64,000 nucleotides of DNA from Hyphomicrobium sp. CS1BSMeth3. Its GTDB lineage: Bacteria; Pseudomonadota; Alphaproteobacteria; Rhizobiales; Hyphomicrobiaceae. This document shows positions 49,081 to 57,421 of this stretch, piece by piece. Under the pieces are notes generated by a model. It had not been told where the DNA came from. It worked only from the letters and a program-made list of their open reading frames with translations, and searched no databases. Both the position numbers and the translations under genes were made by a program. The DNA lies in the NCBI RefSeq assembly GCF_900117415.1, contig NZ_FPEI01000006.1, forward strand, positions 806,001-870,000, given 5' to 3'. The stretch's first letter is position 1, and each line of letters opens with the position of its first letter.

Positions 49081-49260
49081 TCTAGATATCCATGTGAATA
49101 CAACGCTTCAGTGATGAAGCAAAGCACTGCGGAGGGGGTTGCGTAAGGCGCGGTGGCTTAGGCGGCTGGGTATCGAGCCAACTGCCATCGCGTCGGTGCA
49201 TGGCGGGTCGGACGAGGGATCTGTTCCACCCATCGAGATATCCATATAGATATTTCGATG
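49081..49260. promoter_or_regulatory. two Mo-box-like palindromes in the divergent region
   Basis: The major one at 49231-49260 has arms CATCGAGATAT and ATATTTCGATG around an 8-base core. It resembles the ModE-type box (ATCG..TATAT-N6-ATATA..CGAT). The second, 49081-49100, shares 16 of 20 positions with one side of the first. It lies 28 bp before the mop start. The first is 29 bp before the aldehyde dehydrogenase start. ModE-like control is inferred. Confidence 0.55.
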
Positions 49261-49288
49261 AACCCACGGATCGATGGAGGACAAAGGC

Positions 49289-50719
49289 ATGGCGGCTTAT
49301 CCCGAACTTCAGATGTACATCAACGGGGCATGGAAGCGGGCCGACGGCCAGCCCGTGCTGAACCCAGCCGACGAGAGCACCCTCGGCATCGTCCCACACG
49401 CGACGCGCAACGATCTTGATGCTGCGCTCGCGGCGGCGGCCGAGGGCCATCGGGTCTGGTCACGAACAGCGCCTGCCAAGCGTGCCGAGATCATCCTCAA
49501 GGCCGCTCGGCTCATGCGGGATCGCGTCGAGGAGATGGCGACGGCGCTCACGCTCGAGCAGGGAAAGCCCATTGCTCAGGCGCGGCTCGAAATCCTGCGC
49601 GGCTGCGACATCGTCGAGTGGGACGCCAACGAGGGCCGTCGTGTGTATGGCCGTGTCATCCCGAGCGAGCCGGGCATGCGGCATACAGTTCTTCGCCAGC
49701 CGATAGGCGTCGTCGCGGCTTTCTCTCCCTGGAACTTTCCCATGAGCTCGCCGGGACGTAAAGTCGCTGGTGCGCTTTCGGCGGGTTGCGCGATCATTCT
49801 GAAGGCCAGCGAGGAGACGCCGGCCGGCGCGATGCTCCTGGTCAAAGCTTTTCACGATGCAGGATTGCCGCCGGGCGTGCTCAATCTCGTGTTCGGCGTG
49901 CCATCCGATATCTCGGAGCATCTCATCCCGCAGCCGACCGTGCGGCTCGTGACCTTCACCGGCTCGATCCCTGTCGGCAAGCGCCTTGCCGAGCTCGCCG
50001 GGCGGCATATGAAGCCCGCCATCATGGAGCTTGGAGGGCACGCGCCGGTCATCGTGTGTGATGACACCAATCCGGAGCGGTCTGCGGCCACATCGGTCAT
50101 CGGCAAGTCGCGCAATGCCGGACAGGTGTGCGTTTCGCCGACGCGCTTCTTCGTGCACGAGAAGAACTATCAGGCCTTTCTGGCCACTTTCGCGGAGAAG
50201 GCCAAGGCGCTCAAGGTCGGCGACGGCCTCGATGAGAGCAACCAGATGGGGCCGCTCGCCAATCATCGCCGCATCGAAGCCATGGAAGCTTTCGTCGCCG
50301 ATGCCAAGGACAAGGGCGCGAAGATCATGGCCGGCGGCAGCCGGATCGGGAACAGAGGCTACTACTTCCCGCTGACCGTGCTCGCGGATGTGCCCGACAC
50401 GGCGCGTGTGATGAGCGAGGAGCCCTTCGGCCCCTTGGCGATCGTCAATCCGGTGAAGTCGCTCGACGAGGCCATCGAGAAGGCCAACGCGCTTCCGTAC
50501 GGTCTTGCTGCGTACGCTTTCACGAACTCAGCCCGCTATGCGGAGGAGCTCGCGGAGAGAGTCGAGGCCGGCAATCTGTCGATCAATCACCTGACGGCTT
50601 CGATTGCCGAGACGCCGTTCGGCGGCGTCAAGGAGAGCGGCTACGGGCGCGAGGGCGGCACCGAGGGATTGGAGTGCTACACGGTCGTGAAGAACGTGTC
50701 GCACCTCATGGCGCAATAG
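49289..50719 (+). CDS. aldehyde dehydrogenase family protein (succinate-semialdehyde type)
   Basis: 476 residues. NAD(P)-binding GAMLLVKAFHDAGLPPGVLN with FSPWNFPMSSPGRKVAGAL and TGSIPVGKRLAELAG, catalytic Glu in MELGGHAPVIV, catalytic Cys in NAGQVCVSPTRFFV. The C-terminal EEPFGPLAIVNPV and PFGGVKESGYGREGGTEGL are typical of GabD-like enzymes. It oxidises an aldehyde to the acid. ATG at 49289 has GGAGGA upstream. The Mo-box-like site upstream is unusual for this family. Confidence 0.88.
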   Translation: MAAYPELQMYINGAWKRADGQPVLNPADESTLGIVPHATRNDLDAALAAAAEGHRVWSRTAPAKRAEIILKAARLMRDRVEEMATALTLEQGKPIAQARLEILRGCDIVEWDANEGRRVYGRVIPSEPGMRHTVLRQPIGVVAAFSPWNFPMSSPGRKVAGALSAGCAIILKASEETPAGAMLLVKAFHDAGLPPGVLNLVFGVPSDISEHLIPQPTVRLVTFTGSIPVGKRLAELAGRHMKPAIMELGGHAPVIVCDDTNPERSAATSVIGKSRNAGQVCVSPTRFFVHEKNYQAFLATFAEKAKALKVGDGLDESNQMGPLANHRRIEAMEAFVADAKDKGAKIMAGGSRIGNRGYYFPLTVLADVPDTARVMSEEPFGPLAIVNPVKSLDEAIEKANALPYGLAAYAFTNSARYAEELAERVEAGNLSINHLTASIAETPFGGVKESGYGREGGTEGLECYTVVKNVSHLMAQ

Positions 50720-50891
50720 CCCGCGCCGCGCGTCGTAGCACGACGGTCGCTATCCGAGGTTTCCAGCTTCGGATGGCGGCGGCCGTGCTGAGCGCTGCGT
50801 CTGCAGCCGCAAACGCCATGGTTCAGCAGGAGCTGGCGAGGTGCGCGTACGGGCGGCCGCATCGGCCACCCGCTTTCGCCTGCGAGCAATT

Positions 50892-51374
50892 CTACTTGGC
50901 CGCTTCCAACCCGGCCCTGGCGCACTGCTCGTCTTGATCGGCGATGACACCACTCACCCCGACCGCGCCCGTAACTTTCCCGTCGACCGTGAGTGGCAGG
51001 CCGCCGGGAGAGGCGAAGACGCCGGGTAGAGTCGCAGTGGCCGGACCGCCCTTATTGATCACATCGGCAAAGGCACGGGTCGGGCGCCGGTAGGTAGCAG
51101 CGGACCTTGCCTTGCCAATGGCGATATCCATGCTTGCGTACTGCGTGTTCTCCATGCGCTCGAAGTACACAAGAAAACCGTGCGTATCGACCACCGCAAT
51201 AGCCACGTTCCAATTGTTCTTCTGGCATTCGGCGAGTGCACCCGCGGCGGCCATTTTGGCGGTCGCGATGGTGACCGATGGGCCGTACTCGGGACGCCGG
51301 TCCTGCGCCATGGTTGGGGTAGCCGCCCCGAGCAATACGAGGGCGAGAGTAGAGAGAACCGTTCTCTTTGACAT
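50892..51374 (-). CDS. exported GlcG/HbpS-like heme-binding protein
   Basis: 160 residues. Signal peptide (VLSTLALVLLGAATPTMAQD) then VTIATAKMAAAGALAECQKN, VAIAVVDTHGFLVYFERMEN and LPGVFASPGGLPLTVDGKV, the GlcG/HbpS fold. Members bind heme or corrinoids in the periplasm, and here the role is unproven. GGGAGG precedes the ATG. Confidence 0.85.
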   Translation of the reverse strand: MSKRTVLSTLALVLLGAATPTMAQDRRPEYGPSVTIATAKMAAAGALAECQKNNWNVAIAVVDTHGFLVYFERMENTQYASMDIAIGKARSAATYRRPTRAFADVINKGGPATATLPGVFASPGGLPLTVDGKVTGAVGVSGVIADQDEQCARAGLEAAK

Positions 51375-51465
51375 GTACTCCTCCCTAGGATTGTTGGTGG
51401 GAGTGGCTCCGGAAAGGACCCACCCGAGGGCATCCTAGCACTGCAGATGGCAGAACGGCGGGGCT

Positions 51466-51567
51466 TCAGAGCGCGCGTCGTCGTGCCTGGAGAAGCGTTC
51501 CTGGCTCGTCGTCGTCCAGGTCCACCGGATCAATCCGGTCTGCACTCACGTTTCCCGTCTTGTGGCC
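51466..51567 (-). pseudogene. remnant of a SOS-response-associated peptidase (SRAP/YedK) C-terminus
   Basis: Frame ending GHKTGNVSADRIDPVDLDDD and EPGTLLQARRRAL. It matches the tail of the other remnant at 53540 (ADLIDPMELEAEASGTLL). The conserved catalytic Cys1 and body of the protein are absent. It lies 81 bp below the CBS gene. Identification of this shorter piece rests mostly on its match to the second remnant. Confidence 0.45.
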
Positions 51568-51647
51568 CCGCGTGCTCGGGAACGGCACGAGAAAGTCACT
51601 CGGGTCTGTCTCACCGAGGCGAATTCCGCAACCTAATGGCGTCGTGC

Positions 51648-52346
51648 TCAGACCCAACCGGGAAGGGTGTTCAGAGCGCCGACCTTGACATGATCTGCAA
51701 CAGCCGCTGAGCCTGCGACCTCCTTCACCAGCACGAGAAGTGCGGTGTGCTGCTCCGCTGAATTGACCGTGCCCCAAACGTCGACAGCGCCATCCTTGAC
51801 GGTGATGTTGACGAAGCCACTGTTCAACCAGGGTTGCTTGCGAATCTGCTCCAAGAGCGAGCGCTGCAACGCGGCATCATCCGATCTGGGGGCAGTTTCA
51901 TTGAAGCGCGTTTGACTAAGAACACGAACGAGGTCACTGCGTGAGATAATGCCCACCAGCACCCCGTCTCGTATTACGGGAACCCGCTTGATCCCGTTCC
52001 TATCGAGGACATCGGCAACTTCACCGAGGCTGGCATCTTCGACGACGGAGATGATGTGCCGCGACATGACTTCGTGCGCCTTGCGTCCGTGGTCCTTGGC
52101 ATACTGACGAGCAAGTTCATCCGGTCTCGCAAAGAAGCTCGAGAACCAGGATGGCCGTCTTTCGGCGCCTGTCTCTTTGCGGTGCAACAAATCGCTGGCC
52201 GTCAGAATGCCAATCACGTGTCCATCTGCCGCCACGACCGGGAGGCCGTTCAACCGCCTATCCGTCATCAGCTTGGCCGCCTCTTGAATGCTGGCGCCGG
52301 GACGCACGGTAGCAACGTCTCTCGTCATGATGTCTTTGGCCTGCAT
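51648..52346 (-). CDS. CBS-pair and BON domain protein
   Basis: 232 residues. Two CBS domains: MQAKDIMTRDVATVRPGAS with RRLNGLPVVAADGHVIGILT, then EVMSRHIISVVEDASLGEVA with NGIKRVPVIRDGVLVGIISR. The last about 65 residues form a BON domain (NSGFVNITVKDGAVDVWGTV). It probably senses adenine nucleotides. GGAGG before the ATG at 52346. Confidence 0.9.
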   Translation of the reverse strand: MQAKDIMTRDVATVRPGASIQEAAKLMTDRRLNGLPVVAADGHVIGILTASDLLHRKETGAERRPSWFSSFFARPDELARQYAKDHGRKAHEVMSRHIISVVEDASLGEVADVLDRNGIKRVPVIRDGVLVGIISRSDLVRVLSQTRFNETAPRSDDAALQRSLLEQIRKQPWLNSGFVNITVKDGAVDVWGTVNSAEQHTALLVLVKEVAGSAAVADHVKVGALNTLPGWV

Positions 52347-52638
52347 GGGCTTACCTCCGATCAATGCCGAGGCCCCACTGGAATGCCGCCGGACCTCTTC
52401 GGTTCTCATGCCAGTCAAATGAAAGCGCTCTGCCGTGATGGCCTAGCTTTGAACATGTGGGTGTCGCGCCGCTCGATCGCCAGGGAGCCAGGTTGCACGG
52501 CTGCCCCAGCGATATGGACGTGCAAAGGCATCCCACCGGCTCGTGGCCCGGAGGGCGCAGCCCCTGCGCTATGACTGGGGTGTGCCGGCCGAGATGATTG
52601 TGGCGCGGCGTGCTGTTTTTGTTTTGGCGTTAAGTATT

Positions 52639-52655
52639 TGGCTGGGGGACTAGGA
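52639..52655 (-). repeat. att-like remnant: 17-bp 3' end of tRNA-Gln
   Basis: Read on the minus strand it is TCCTAGTCCCCCAGCCA: acceptor strand TCCCCCA, discriminator G and CCA, as in alphaproteobacterial tRNA-Gln (which begins TGGGGGA). The sequence upstream of it does not form a T-arm, so only a 3' fragment is present. Such a fragment marks the distal end of an element integrated in tRNA-Gln. The intact tRNA should lie to the right, beyond 64000, on the minus strand. Confidence 0.6.
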
Positions 52656-52826
52656 CTGTCAGGTGTCGGATGATAAGGCATTGAGCACGTTGATATTGCT
52701 GCATGTCTCGGCTTGATTGGGGGAGCAAATTGGGGGAGCGCGTCCCCCGCTCACGATCGAGCCAATCTATCCACAAGCAGCGAATCGGTGCATAGCTGAA
52801 GGATTGCGCTTGGGGCATGAGGCAAC

Positions 52827-53543
52827 ATGAGCGCCGATCGATTCGAGGTCTCCTTTCGGTTTCATGGCGGACTAGCTGACCGCGGGATGCTGGACGGCTC
52901 GGACCACGCCACCTCGACACAAGCTGTTCGGCGCCTTCTGGCCCTTCATGCTCATTGCTTTACAACAGGTAAGGTTCCGCGCGCCTCGTACTCTGATGGA
53001 GGTGGCTATCACGTTCTTCACGTCGCCAATCGTGTGGGCTCTCACGCAGACATTTGGGCGGTCGCATTCGATCCGAGAGCACAGAGCATCGCGGCATACC
53101 TAGCTGGTGTCTATTCTAGCGAGATTAAGGGAGGCCTCAACGCAGGGGCCCGCTTCCTTTGGGACAGCATCCGTTCGGCTGTGCGCAAAGGACCGTCTCA
53201 CTTGCCTGAGTTTCAGCGAATAGAGCCAGTGCTGTCTGGCCTGTCGGGAAATCGCGAACCAATTGTGGATGTGGCAGCAGAGCAGGACGTTGAGCGTGGA
53301 CGACTTCGAGAGGCGACTGTCCGCATCTTGTGCGATGCTGCTAGGCCCATTGGCAGAAGCGCGGATCATCTGGAGATCAGTATCGACGGGGAGATGGTCG
53401 CAGAGATTGATGTGGCAACGCTGAGATTGCTGCTCAACGAGCGTCAGCAGTATGTGGATCGACAGGCGGCACTGGAGCAAGAGATAGCTCGGGCGTTGAC
53501 GCCCATACGGAGATTGCCGGGCAGACGATCAGGCCTAAGTTAG
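52827..53543 (+). CDS. DUF7946-like protein, function unknown
   Basis: 238 residues: FEVSFRFHGGLADRGMLDGS then HATSTQAVRRLLALHAHCF, a conserved-looking domain of unknown function found in mobile regions. A middle helical part (NAGARFLWDSIRSAVRK) and a C-terminal Arg/Leu coiled helix (LRLLLNERQQYVDRQAALEQ) follow. GAGG precedes the ATG. It overlaps the convergent remnant by 4 bp. Confidence 0.6.
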   Translation: MSADRFEVSFRFHGGLADRGMLDGSDHATSTQAVRRLLALHAHCFTTGKVPRASYSDGGGYHVLHVANRVGSHADIWAVAFDPRAQSIAAYLAGVYSSEIKGGLNAGARFLWDSIRSAVRKGPSHLPEFQRIEPVLSGLSGNREPIVDVAAEQDVERGRLREATVRILCDAARPIGRSADHLEISIDGEMVAEIDVATLRLLLNERQQYVDRQAALEQEIARALTPIRRLPGRRSGLS

Positions 53544-53752
53544 AGGAGCGTCCCTGACGCCTCGGCCTCAAGCTCCATGGGATCAATCAAGTCAGCTCCC
53601 TCGTTCCCCGCCTCGTTCATCCTGGTGCTTACCGGCCAGATGCGCATCAGCTCAGCGAAGGTCGATTTGACAAAGACACGGCCGCATATGAGAGCGTTAT
53701 TGCTCCCGCCTTTCGGGCTTGTGCTCGTCTCCCAGCTGACGGATGACTTCAT
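53540..53752 (-). pseudogene. remnant of an SRAP (YedK-like) protein C-terminus
   Basis: The last 36 residues read FAELMRIWPVSTRMNEAGNE then ADLIDPMELEAEASGTLL. MRxWPVSTRxN is the well-known C-terminal motif of SOS-response-associated peptidase/HMCES proteins. The rest of that about 220-residue protein is missing. The frame upstream to 53752 is unrelated and overlaps the next gene. A second tail is at 51466. Confidence 0.6.
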
Positions 53753-53888
53753 CCATCCCTCGGATATCTCCCTGCTCCTTGTCGTGGCGCCGCTTGGCTT
53801 CTAGGCGCTGCTTTCGACTTTTCCGCAGTTCGCGCGCTATTCTGGTGCGCTCATCGGCGGATATACCCAGTGGGTGATCCGTACGCAT
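53697..53888 (-). CDS. small basic protein, function unknown
   Basis: 63 residues from the ATG at 53888: HPLGISADERTRIARELRKS then a long charged helix (RKQRLEAKRRHDKEQGDIRG). GAGGA precedes the start. Possibly a DNA-binding or regulatory peptide. No family. Confidence 0.5.
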   Translation of the reverse strand: MRTDHPLGISADERTRIARELRKSRKQRLEAKRRHDKEQGDIRGMDEVIRQLGDEHKPERREQ

Positions 53889-54027
53889 AACTGTCCTCGG
53901 GGTTGGAGTATGCGAGCTAGGCGCTACTGGAGCGATCTCGATAGGGCCCACATTCTCAGGAGGGGCGTGCTCGCGTTGAACAGCACTCTACAACACAGCG
54001 CCCCTGCAATTGTGACGCTGCGCGACC

Positions 54028-54375
54028 TTATTTCCTTCGGCGCTCAGCTAGGGACGGCTTGTTGGGCCACCCCGGCCGCGTCTCGGGCGTCATCATCTCA
54101 CCGCCAAACCGGGCGTGAAAGCGCTGGGCATGTTCCGCCTCGGCGAAGCAGAACACATGGTGATGCTTTCCGTCGCGATAGAAGCCGTGTCCCCGTGCAC
54201 AGAGTGACAGCTCCTCATTGGCGATGAAGCCGTGCACGATTGGGAAGTTGCGTCCGACGTAGGAGGACTCGGGGAGAGCCACTTGGTGAGGCCAGCCGCT
54301 GTCTATTGCTGAGCTGCTGAGTTCGCCTTTCCGCCGCCTCCCACCCATCCGACCTCCCACCAAATTGCCAGCCAT
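54028..54375 (-). CDS. small conserved unknown protein (KHHHVFCFAEAEHA motif)
   Basis: About 115 residues. Its core reads GRNFPIVHGFIANEELSLCA, GHGFYRDGKHHHVFCFAEAE and HAQRFHARFGGEMMTPETRP. It resembles a short orphan family widespread in Hyphomicrobiales, often near mobile genes. His-rich core suggests metal or RNA binding, unproven. A start at 54348 is also possible. Confidence 0.6.
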   Translation of the reverse strand: MAGNLVGGRMGGRRRKGELSSSAIDSGWPHQVALPESSYVGRNFPIVHGFIANEELSLCARGHGFYRDGKHHHVFCFAEAEHAQRFHARFGGEMMTPETRPGWPNKPSLAERRRK

Positions 54376-54434
54376 GCCGGCCGCTGCTATTGATGAGAAC
54401 GAATGTGGAACATGACGGAGGCGGCAGCAAGGGG

Positions 54435-54962
54435 ATGGACAGCATTTCAAGGCTTAGCGGCGGGTGGTCAAATCTGAGGATGGCACCCGATCAGTTCCGA
54501 CCATTGGCATACTTCCTCGCGGTTGCCGCTCTGCTGGTGTGCGTGGCGGCCGTCAATGCTTGGTTCGCGGACAGCAAGAGTAACGGTGGCTCGCTCGTTG
54601 GGACTGCCCGCGTGATCGATGGTGATACGTTCGACCTATGCGCTGGGCCACGAGGTTCCTGCGAGCGAGTTCGCCTGTGCGGGATAAATGCACCCGAGCG
54701 AGATGAATCGGGCTACCACGCCGCGCGGCAAGCGCTGGCGGAGCTGGTGAAAGGCCAGGACATCACTTGCAAGCCAGTCGGAGAAGGCACCGTGTGCGAC
54801 GGACGCTCTCGCTCCACCTCACATGGTAGGATCGTGGCTCAGTGCCAAACTTCAACCGTGAAGGACCTTGCGGGAGAACTCGTGAGGCGGGGCGTTGCGT
54901 GCGACCTCGCGGGCTTTTCAGGCGGCTACTATCGAGATCGGTTCGGCGGACGATCTTGTTGA
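54435..54962 (+). CDS. exported thermonuclease-like protein with altered active site
   Basis: 175 residues. One transmembrane or signal helix (LAYFLAVAALLVCVAAVNAW) then the SNase fold: GTARVIDGDTFDLCAGPRGS, CERVRLCGINAPERDESGYH and SHGRIVAQCQTSTVKDLAGE. The second Asp ligand (GIDAPE in active relatives, also in the 8761 gene) is Asn here, although the first Asp, Arg and Glu remain. Ca-dependent activity is therefore doubtful. Cysteines suggest disulfides. AAGGGG precedes the ATG at 54435. Confidence 0.7.
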   Translation: MDSISRLSGGWSNLRMAPDQFRPLAYFLAVAALLVCVAAVNAWFADSKSNGGSLVGTARVIDGDTFDLCAGPRGSCERVRLCGINAPERDESGYHAARQALAELVKGQDITCKPVGEGTVCDGRSRSTSHGRIVAQCQTSTVKDLAGELVRRGVACDLAGFSGGYYRDRFGGRSC

Positions 54963-55022
54963 AATAGCTAGCGCAGCGTCCTCGACGATGCGAGGTGGGT
55001 ACTGAAACTGACGCGGCCTGCT

Positions 55023-55529
55023 CTAGTTGTTGGCGATCGTCGTGCAAAGGCGAGTGGCCGTCAAAGCTTCGTGCGAGCCCTTAAGTGGGAACTGAGCGCG
55101 AGCCCTGGGAGAGACGACGCGTAGGGCATGGCCGTCAGCAATGGCCTTGATGCTTGAGTCGTCCAGGCTACCGAAGCTCACCAAGCCTCCGCTGATTTGC
55201 TGTGGAGTCGCCACATGGATCATACGGCCATCGACATGGACAGCTACGGGGTTGCCGACAAAGGCAGAGGCTGTGGGGCCTCCCGCGACGAGATGCCAAT
55301 GGTCAGAGGCCGATCGGATAAAGCCCCATCCCATCTCTGCACTGACACCAGATCTGCTTGCGAAGGACTTCGTAGCCCAGCAGAGAGGCGGTTCGGATGG
55401 AGCAGTCATTAGCTGGACTTGCCAGCCGGCGCCCTCCCACACAATTCTGCCTTGGGCCGCAGCAGTAAGAGGCGCCAGGCCAATCGCAGCACTCAAGATC
55501 GATAGCGCAACCGTTGTCAATGAACGCAT
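55023..55529 (-). CDS. exported protein, function unknown
   Basis: 168 residues from the ATG at 55529, with GGAGC eight bases upstream. Signal peptide (TTVALSILSAAIGLAPLTAA, cleavage after AAA) and a beta-rich mature part (WQVQLMTAPSEPPLCWATKS then HWHLVAGGPTASAFVGNPVA). Two cysteines. No recognised family. Confidence 0.55.
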   Translation of the reverse strand: MRSLTTVALSILSAAIGLAPLTAAAQGRIVWEGAGWQVQLMTAPSEPPLCWATKSFASRSGVSAEMGWGFIRSASDHWHLVAGGPTASAFVGNPVAVHVDGRMIHVATPQQISGGLVSFGSLDDSSIKAIADGHALRVVSPRARAQFPLKGSHEALTATRLCTTIANN

Positions 55530-55718
55530 AGAACGTAGCTCCATCGCCTCAGCGGCATGGTTCAATGCAGATGCCGAGAAAGGGTGTGCAATACGGTGCC
55601 CAGGATGCATGTAGGGTCTCAATGAGAGATTGCTGGCCCGGGGCAATCGTGGCCTAAGGTGAACGACGGGTTAGCGACAATGTTGGTGATGAAGTGAGGA
55701 ATTGGGGCAATCATCCAC

Positions 55719-55997
55719 ATGGCCAAACACGCACTGGACATCGCCAAGCTGATCTTCGAGGCGGAGCCCGATGCCTTCGCGGGTGATCCCGCAGCCGTAG
55801 AGCGGGTGTCTCAGGCGCTGGCGAAGATCAATGGTGCGCTCCTCGCTTCCACGCTGCTCAGGCATGGAGATGCGGCCCTCTCTGCTGCAGTGCAGAAGAT
55901 CGCCAAGGCGGTGGAACTGGAGGCGAGGGAGACAGCGAGCACGATGCTGCTCCTAGAAGACAACGGCGAGGACCCTCCCACGGGCACGATCAACTAG
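55719..55997 (+). CDS. small helical protein, function unknown
   Basis: 92 residues: HALDIAKLIFEAEPDAFAGD, VERVSQALAKINGALLASTL and a C-terminal acidic tail. Entirely helical by eye. First of a possible rightward group (55719, 56126, 56543). Confidence 0.5.
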   Translation: MAKHALDIAKLIFEAEPDAFAGDPAAVERVSQALAKINGALLASTLLRHGDAALSAAVQKIAKAVELEARETASTMLLLEDNGEDPPTGTIN

Positions 55998-56125
55998 GAA
56001 CGGGCGCGCGCCTTGAGCTGTGCTGGGGAAGCGCAACGGAAGTCAATTGCAGTCCCTCCCGTTGATGCTATCTTTCTTGGCATCATGGGGTAGGTAATCG
56101 GTTTCGATCGCTCATTGCGCTTGGG

Positions 56126-56527
56126 TTGCTATTGCTCGCCTGGGGATGCGCTCAAACATCCTCGACATCGGAAGGGCCGCCTTCGCTCGCCACCTCTGCA
56201 TCGACGCCATCAGTCGTCGCCCAAGCGCCCATCAACAACACGCCTCCCACTCCGCAACCTGCGCCGAAGCCCCAACCAAAGCAGCTAGAGGAGATCGAGC
56301 CACCACGTGGGCCACAGCTAACGGATCTCGCCATCGCGGCTCTCATCGTGCAGGCATCGAGGGCGAGCTATTCGGGAAACTGCGCGTGCCCGGACAACGT
56401 GGATAGGGCCGGGAGGAAGTGTGGCGCGAGAAGTGCCTATTCGAGGCCCGGAGGACGGAGCCCGTTGTGTTATGAGCGCGATGTCCCGGCTGGGATGATT
56501 GCAGAGTGGCGGGAGCAAAACAAGTAG
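56126..56527 (+). CDS. lipoprotein-like exported protein (CPDNVDRAGRKCG family)
   Basis: 133 residues as read from TTG at 56126. The frame upstream (…RSLIALG) would give a proper signal peptide ending in LLAWGC (lipobox), but no standard start codon precedes it, so the start is unresolved. A Pro-rich linker follows, then CACPDNVDRAGRKCGARSAY and RPGGRSPLCYERD, a four-Cys motif that recurs in small exported proteins of Hyphomicrobiales. Function unknown. Confidence 0.55.
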   Translation: MLLLAWGCAQTSSTSEGPPSLATSASTPSVVAQAPINNTPPTPQPAPKPQPKQLEEIEPPRGPQLTDLAIAALIVQASRASYSGNCACPDNVDRAGRKCGARSAYSRPGGRSPLCYERDVPAGMIAEWREQNK

Positions 56528-56542
56528 TCTGCGGAGTGGCGT

Positions 56543-57055
56543 ATGTTCGGATGGCTTCGGAAGAACGGGAGGAAGCCCAGCTCGGTGAGCGACACTGAGA
56601 GGCAGAGGCTTGCCGATATGGCCAAGCAGCTCGGCGAAGACCTTGCGGCGGACCTCGATGAATTCATGAGGCTGCGCTTTGAGCCTGTCCTCGATCGGTA
56701 TCTCGACGTGCTGCGTGGATGTCTACAAGCCGCTGTGGCCGCCAAGGAAACGCCTCCGATATGGACTGCGCGCGTGGACTACGAGAGCTTCACGGAGAAC
56801 GTTGCTGAGCTAAAGCACAAGGTTGCGAGCGAGGTCATTGCACACATGGCAGAGTGGCTCGCGATGGCAAATGAGATGGGCGTGCGGGCGGTCACGGATG
56901 AGTTATTGGCTCAGCGGATCGATGATTACATTACCCGTCTCTATCTCAGCGGCGGCGAACTGATGCTGAGATATGGGGATGCACTAATCGACGCGGACAA
57001 AGCGTGGCGCCTCAGCAATCCCGAGCTGGCCTTGGGCTTCCCTAACAACGACTGA
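56543..57055 (+). CDS. helical protein, function unknown
   Basis: 170 residues starting MFGWLRKNGRKPSS, then coiled-coil-like helices (DMAKQLGEDLAADLDEFMRL, NVAELKHKVASEVIAHMAEW). GGAG precedes the ATG, 15 bp after the lipoprotein gene. No domain recognised. Confidence 0.5.
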   Translation: MFGWLRKNGRKPSSVSDTERQRLADMAKQLGEDLAADLDEFMRLRFEPVLDRYLDVLRGCLQAAVAAKETPPIWTARVDYESFTENVAELKHKVASEVIAHMAEWLAMANEMGVRAVTDELLAQRIDDYITRLYLSGGELMLRYGDALIDADKAWRLSNPELALGFPNND

Positions 57056-57143
57056 GGTGCGAGTTGTCTTGATCTCCGCTGGGCTTGCTGTGTCTGCCGA
57101 ATCAGTATGTGATTCGAACGGCCCTTAGAGCGCGGAGAATTGG

Positions 57144-57407
57144 ATGTCTGTCGTCAAGTGCGGGATGTGCAAAGTACCCATGCAAGGCCCTGCGAACGCC
57201 AAGGGAAGTGACATCCTGACGTGTCCCAAGTGCGGGCAGCAGGACACGCTGGAGACCGTCCAGGCAGAGGTTGTCGATTACGCACGACATTGGATGGCGG
57301 AGCAGGCCGACGAAGTGATGAGGGAAGCCACACGCGGCAACAAGTACCTCACGTACAAGCCGGGCGCACGAAGCACTAAGCGGCATCGATACGTGTTGGA
57401 TATGTGA
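57144..57407 (+). CDS. small zinc-ribbon protein, partner of the HEPN-like gene
   Basis: 87 residues. CGMCKVPMQGP and LTCPKCGQQDTL make a zinc ribbon in the first 35 residues. The rest is a helix (EVVDYARHWMAEQADEVMRE) and a basic tail. GGAG before the ATG. Its stop lies 15 bp before the next start, implying a two-gene unit. An antitoxin or regulatory role for the HEPN-like partner is a testable idea. Confidence 0.6.
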   Translation: MSVVKCGMCKVPMQGPANAKGSDILTCPKCGQQDTLETVQAEVVDYARHWMAEQADEVMREATRGNKYLTYKPGARSTKRHRYVLDM

Positions 57408-57421
57408 CTGGGGAGGCCGGA

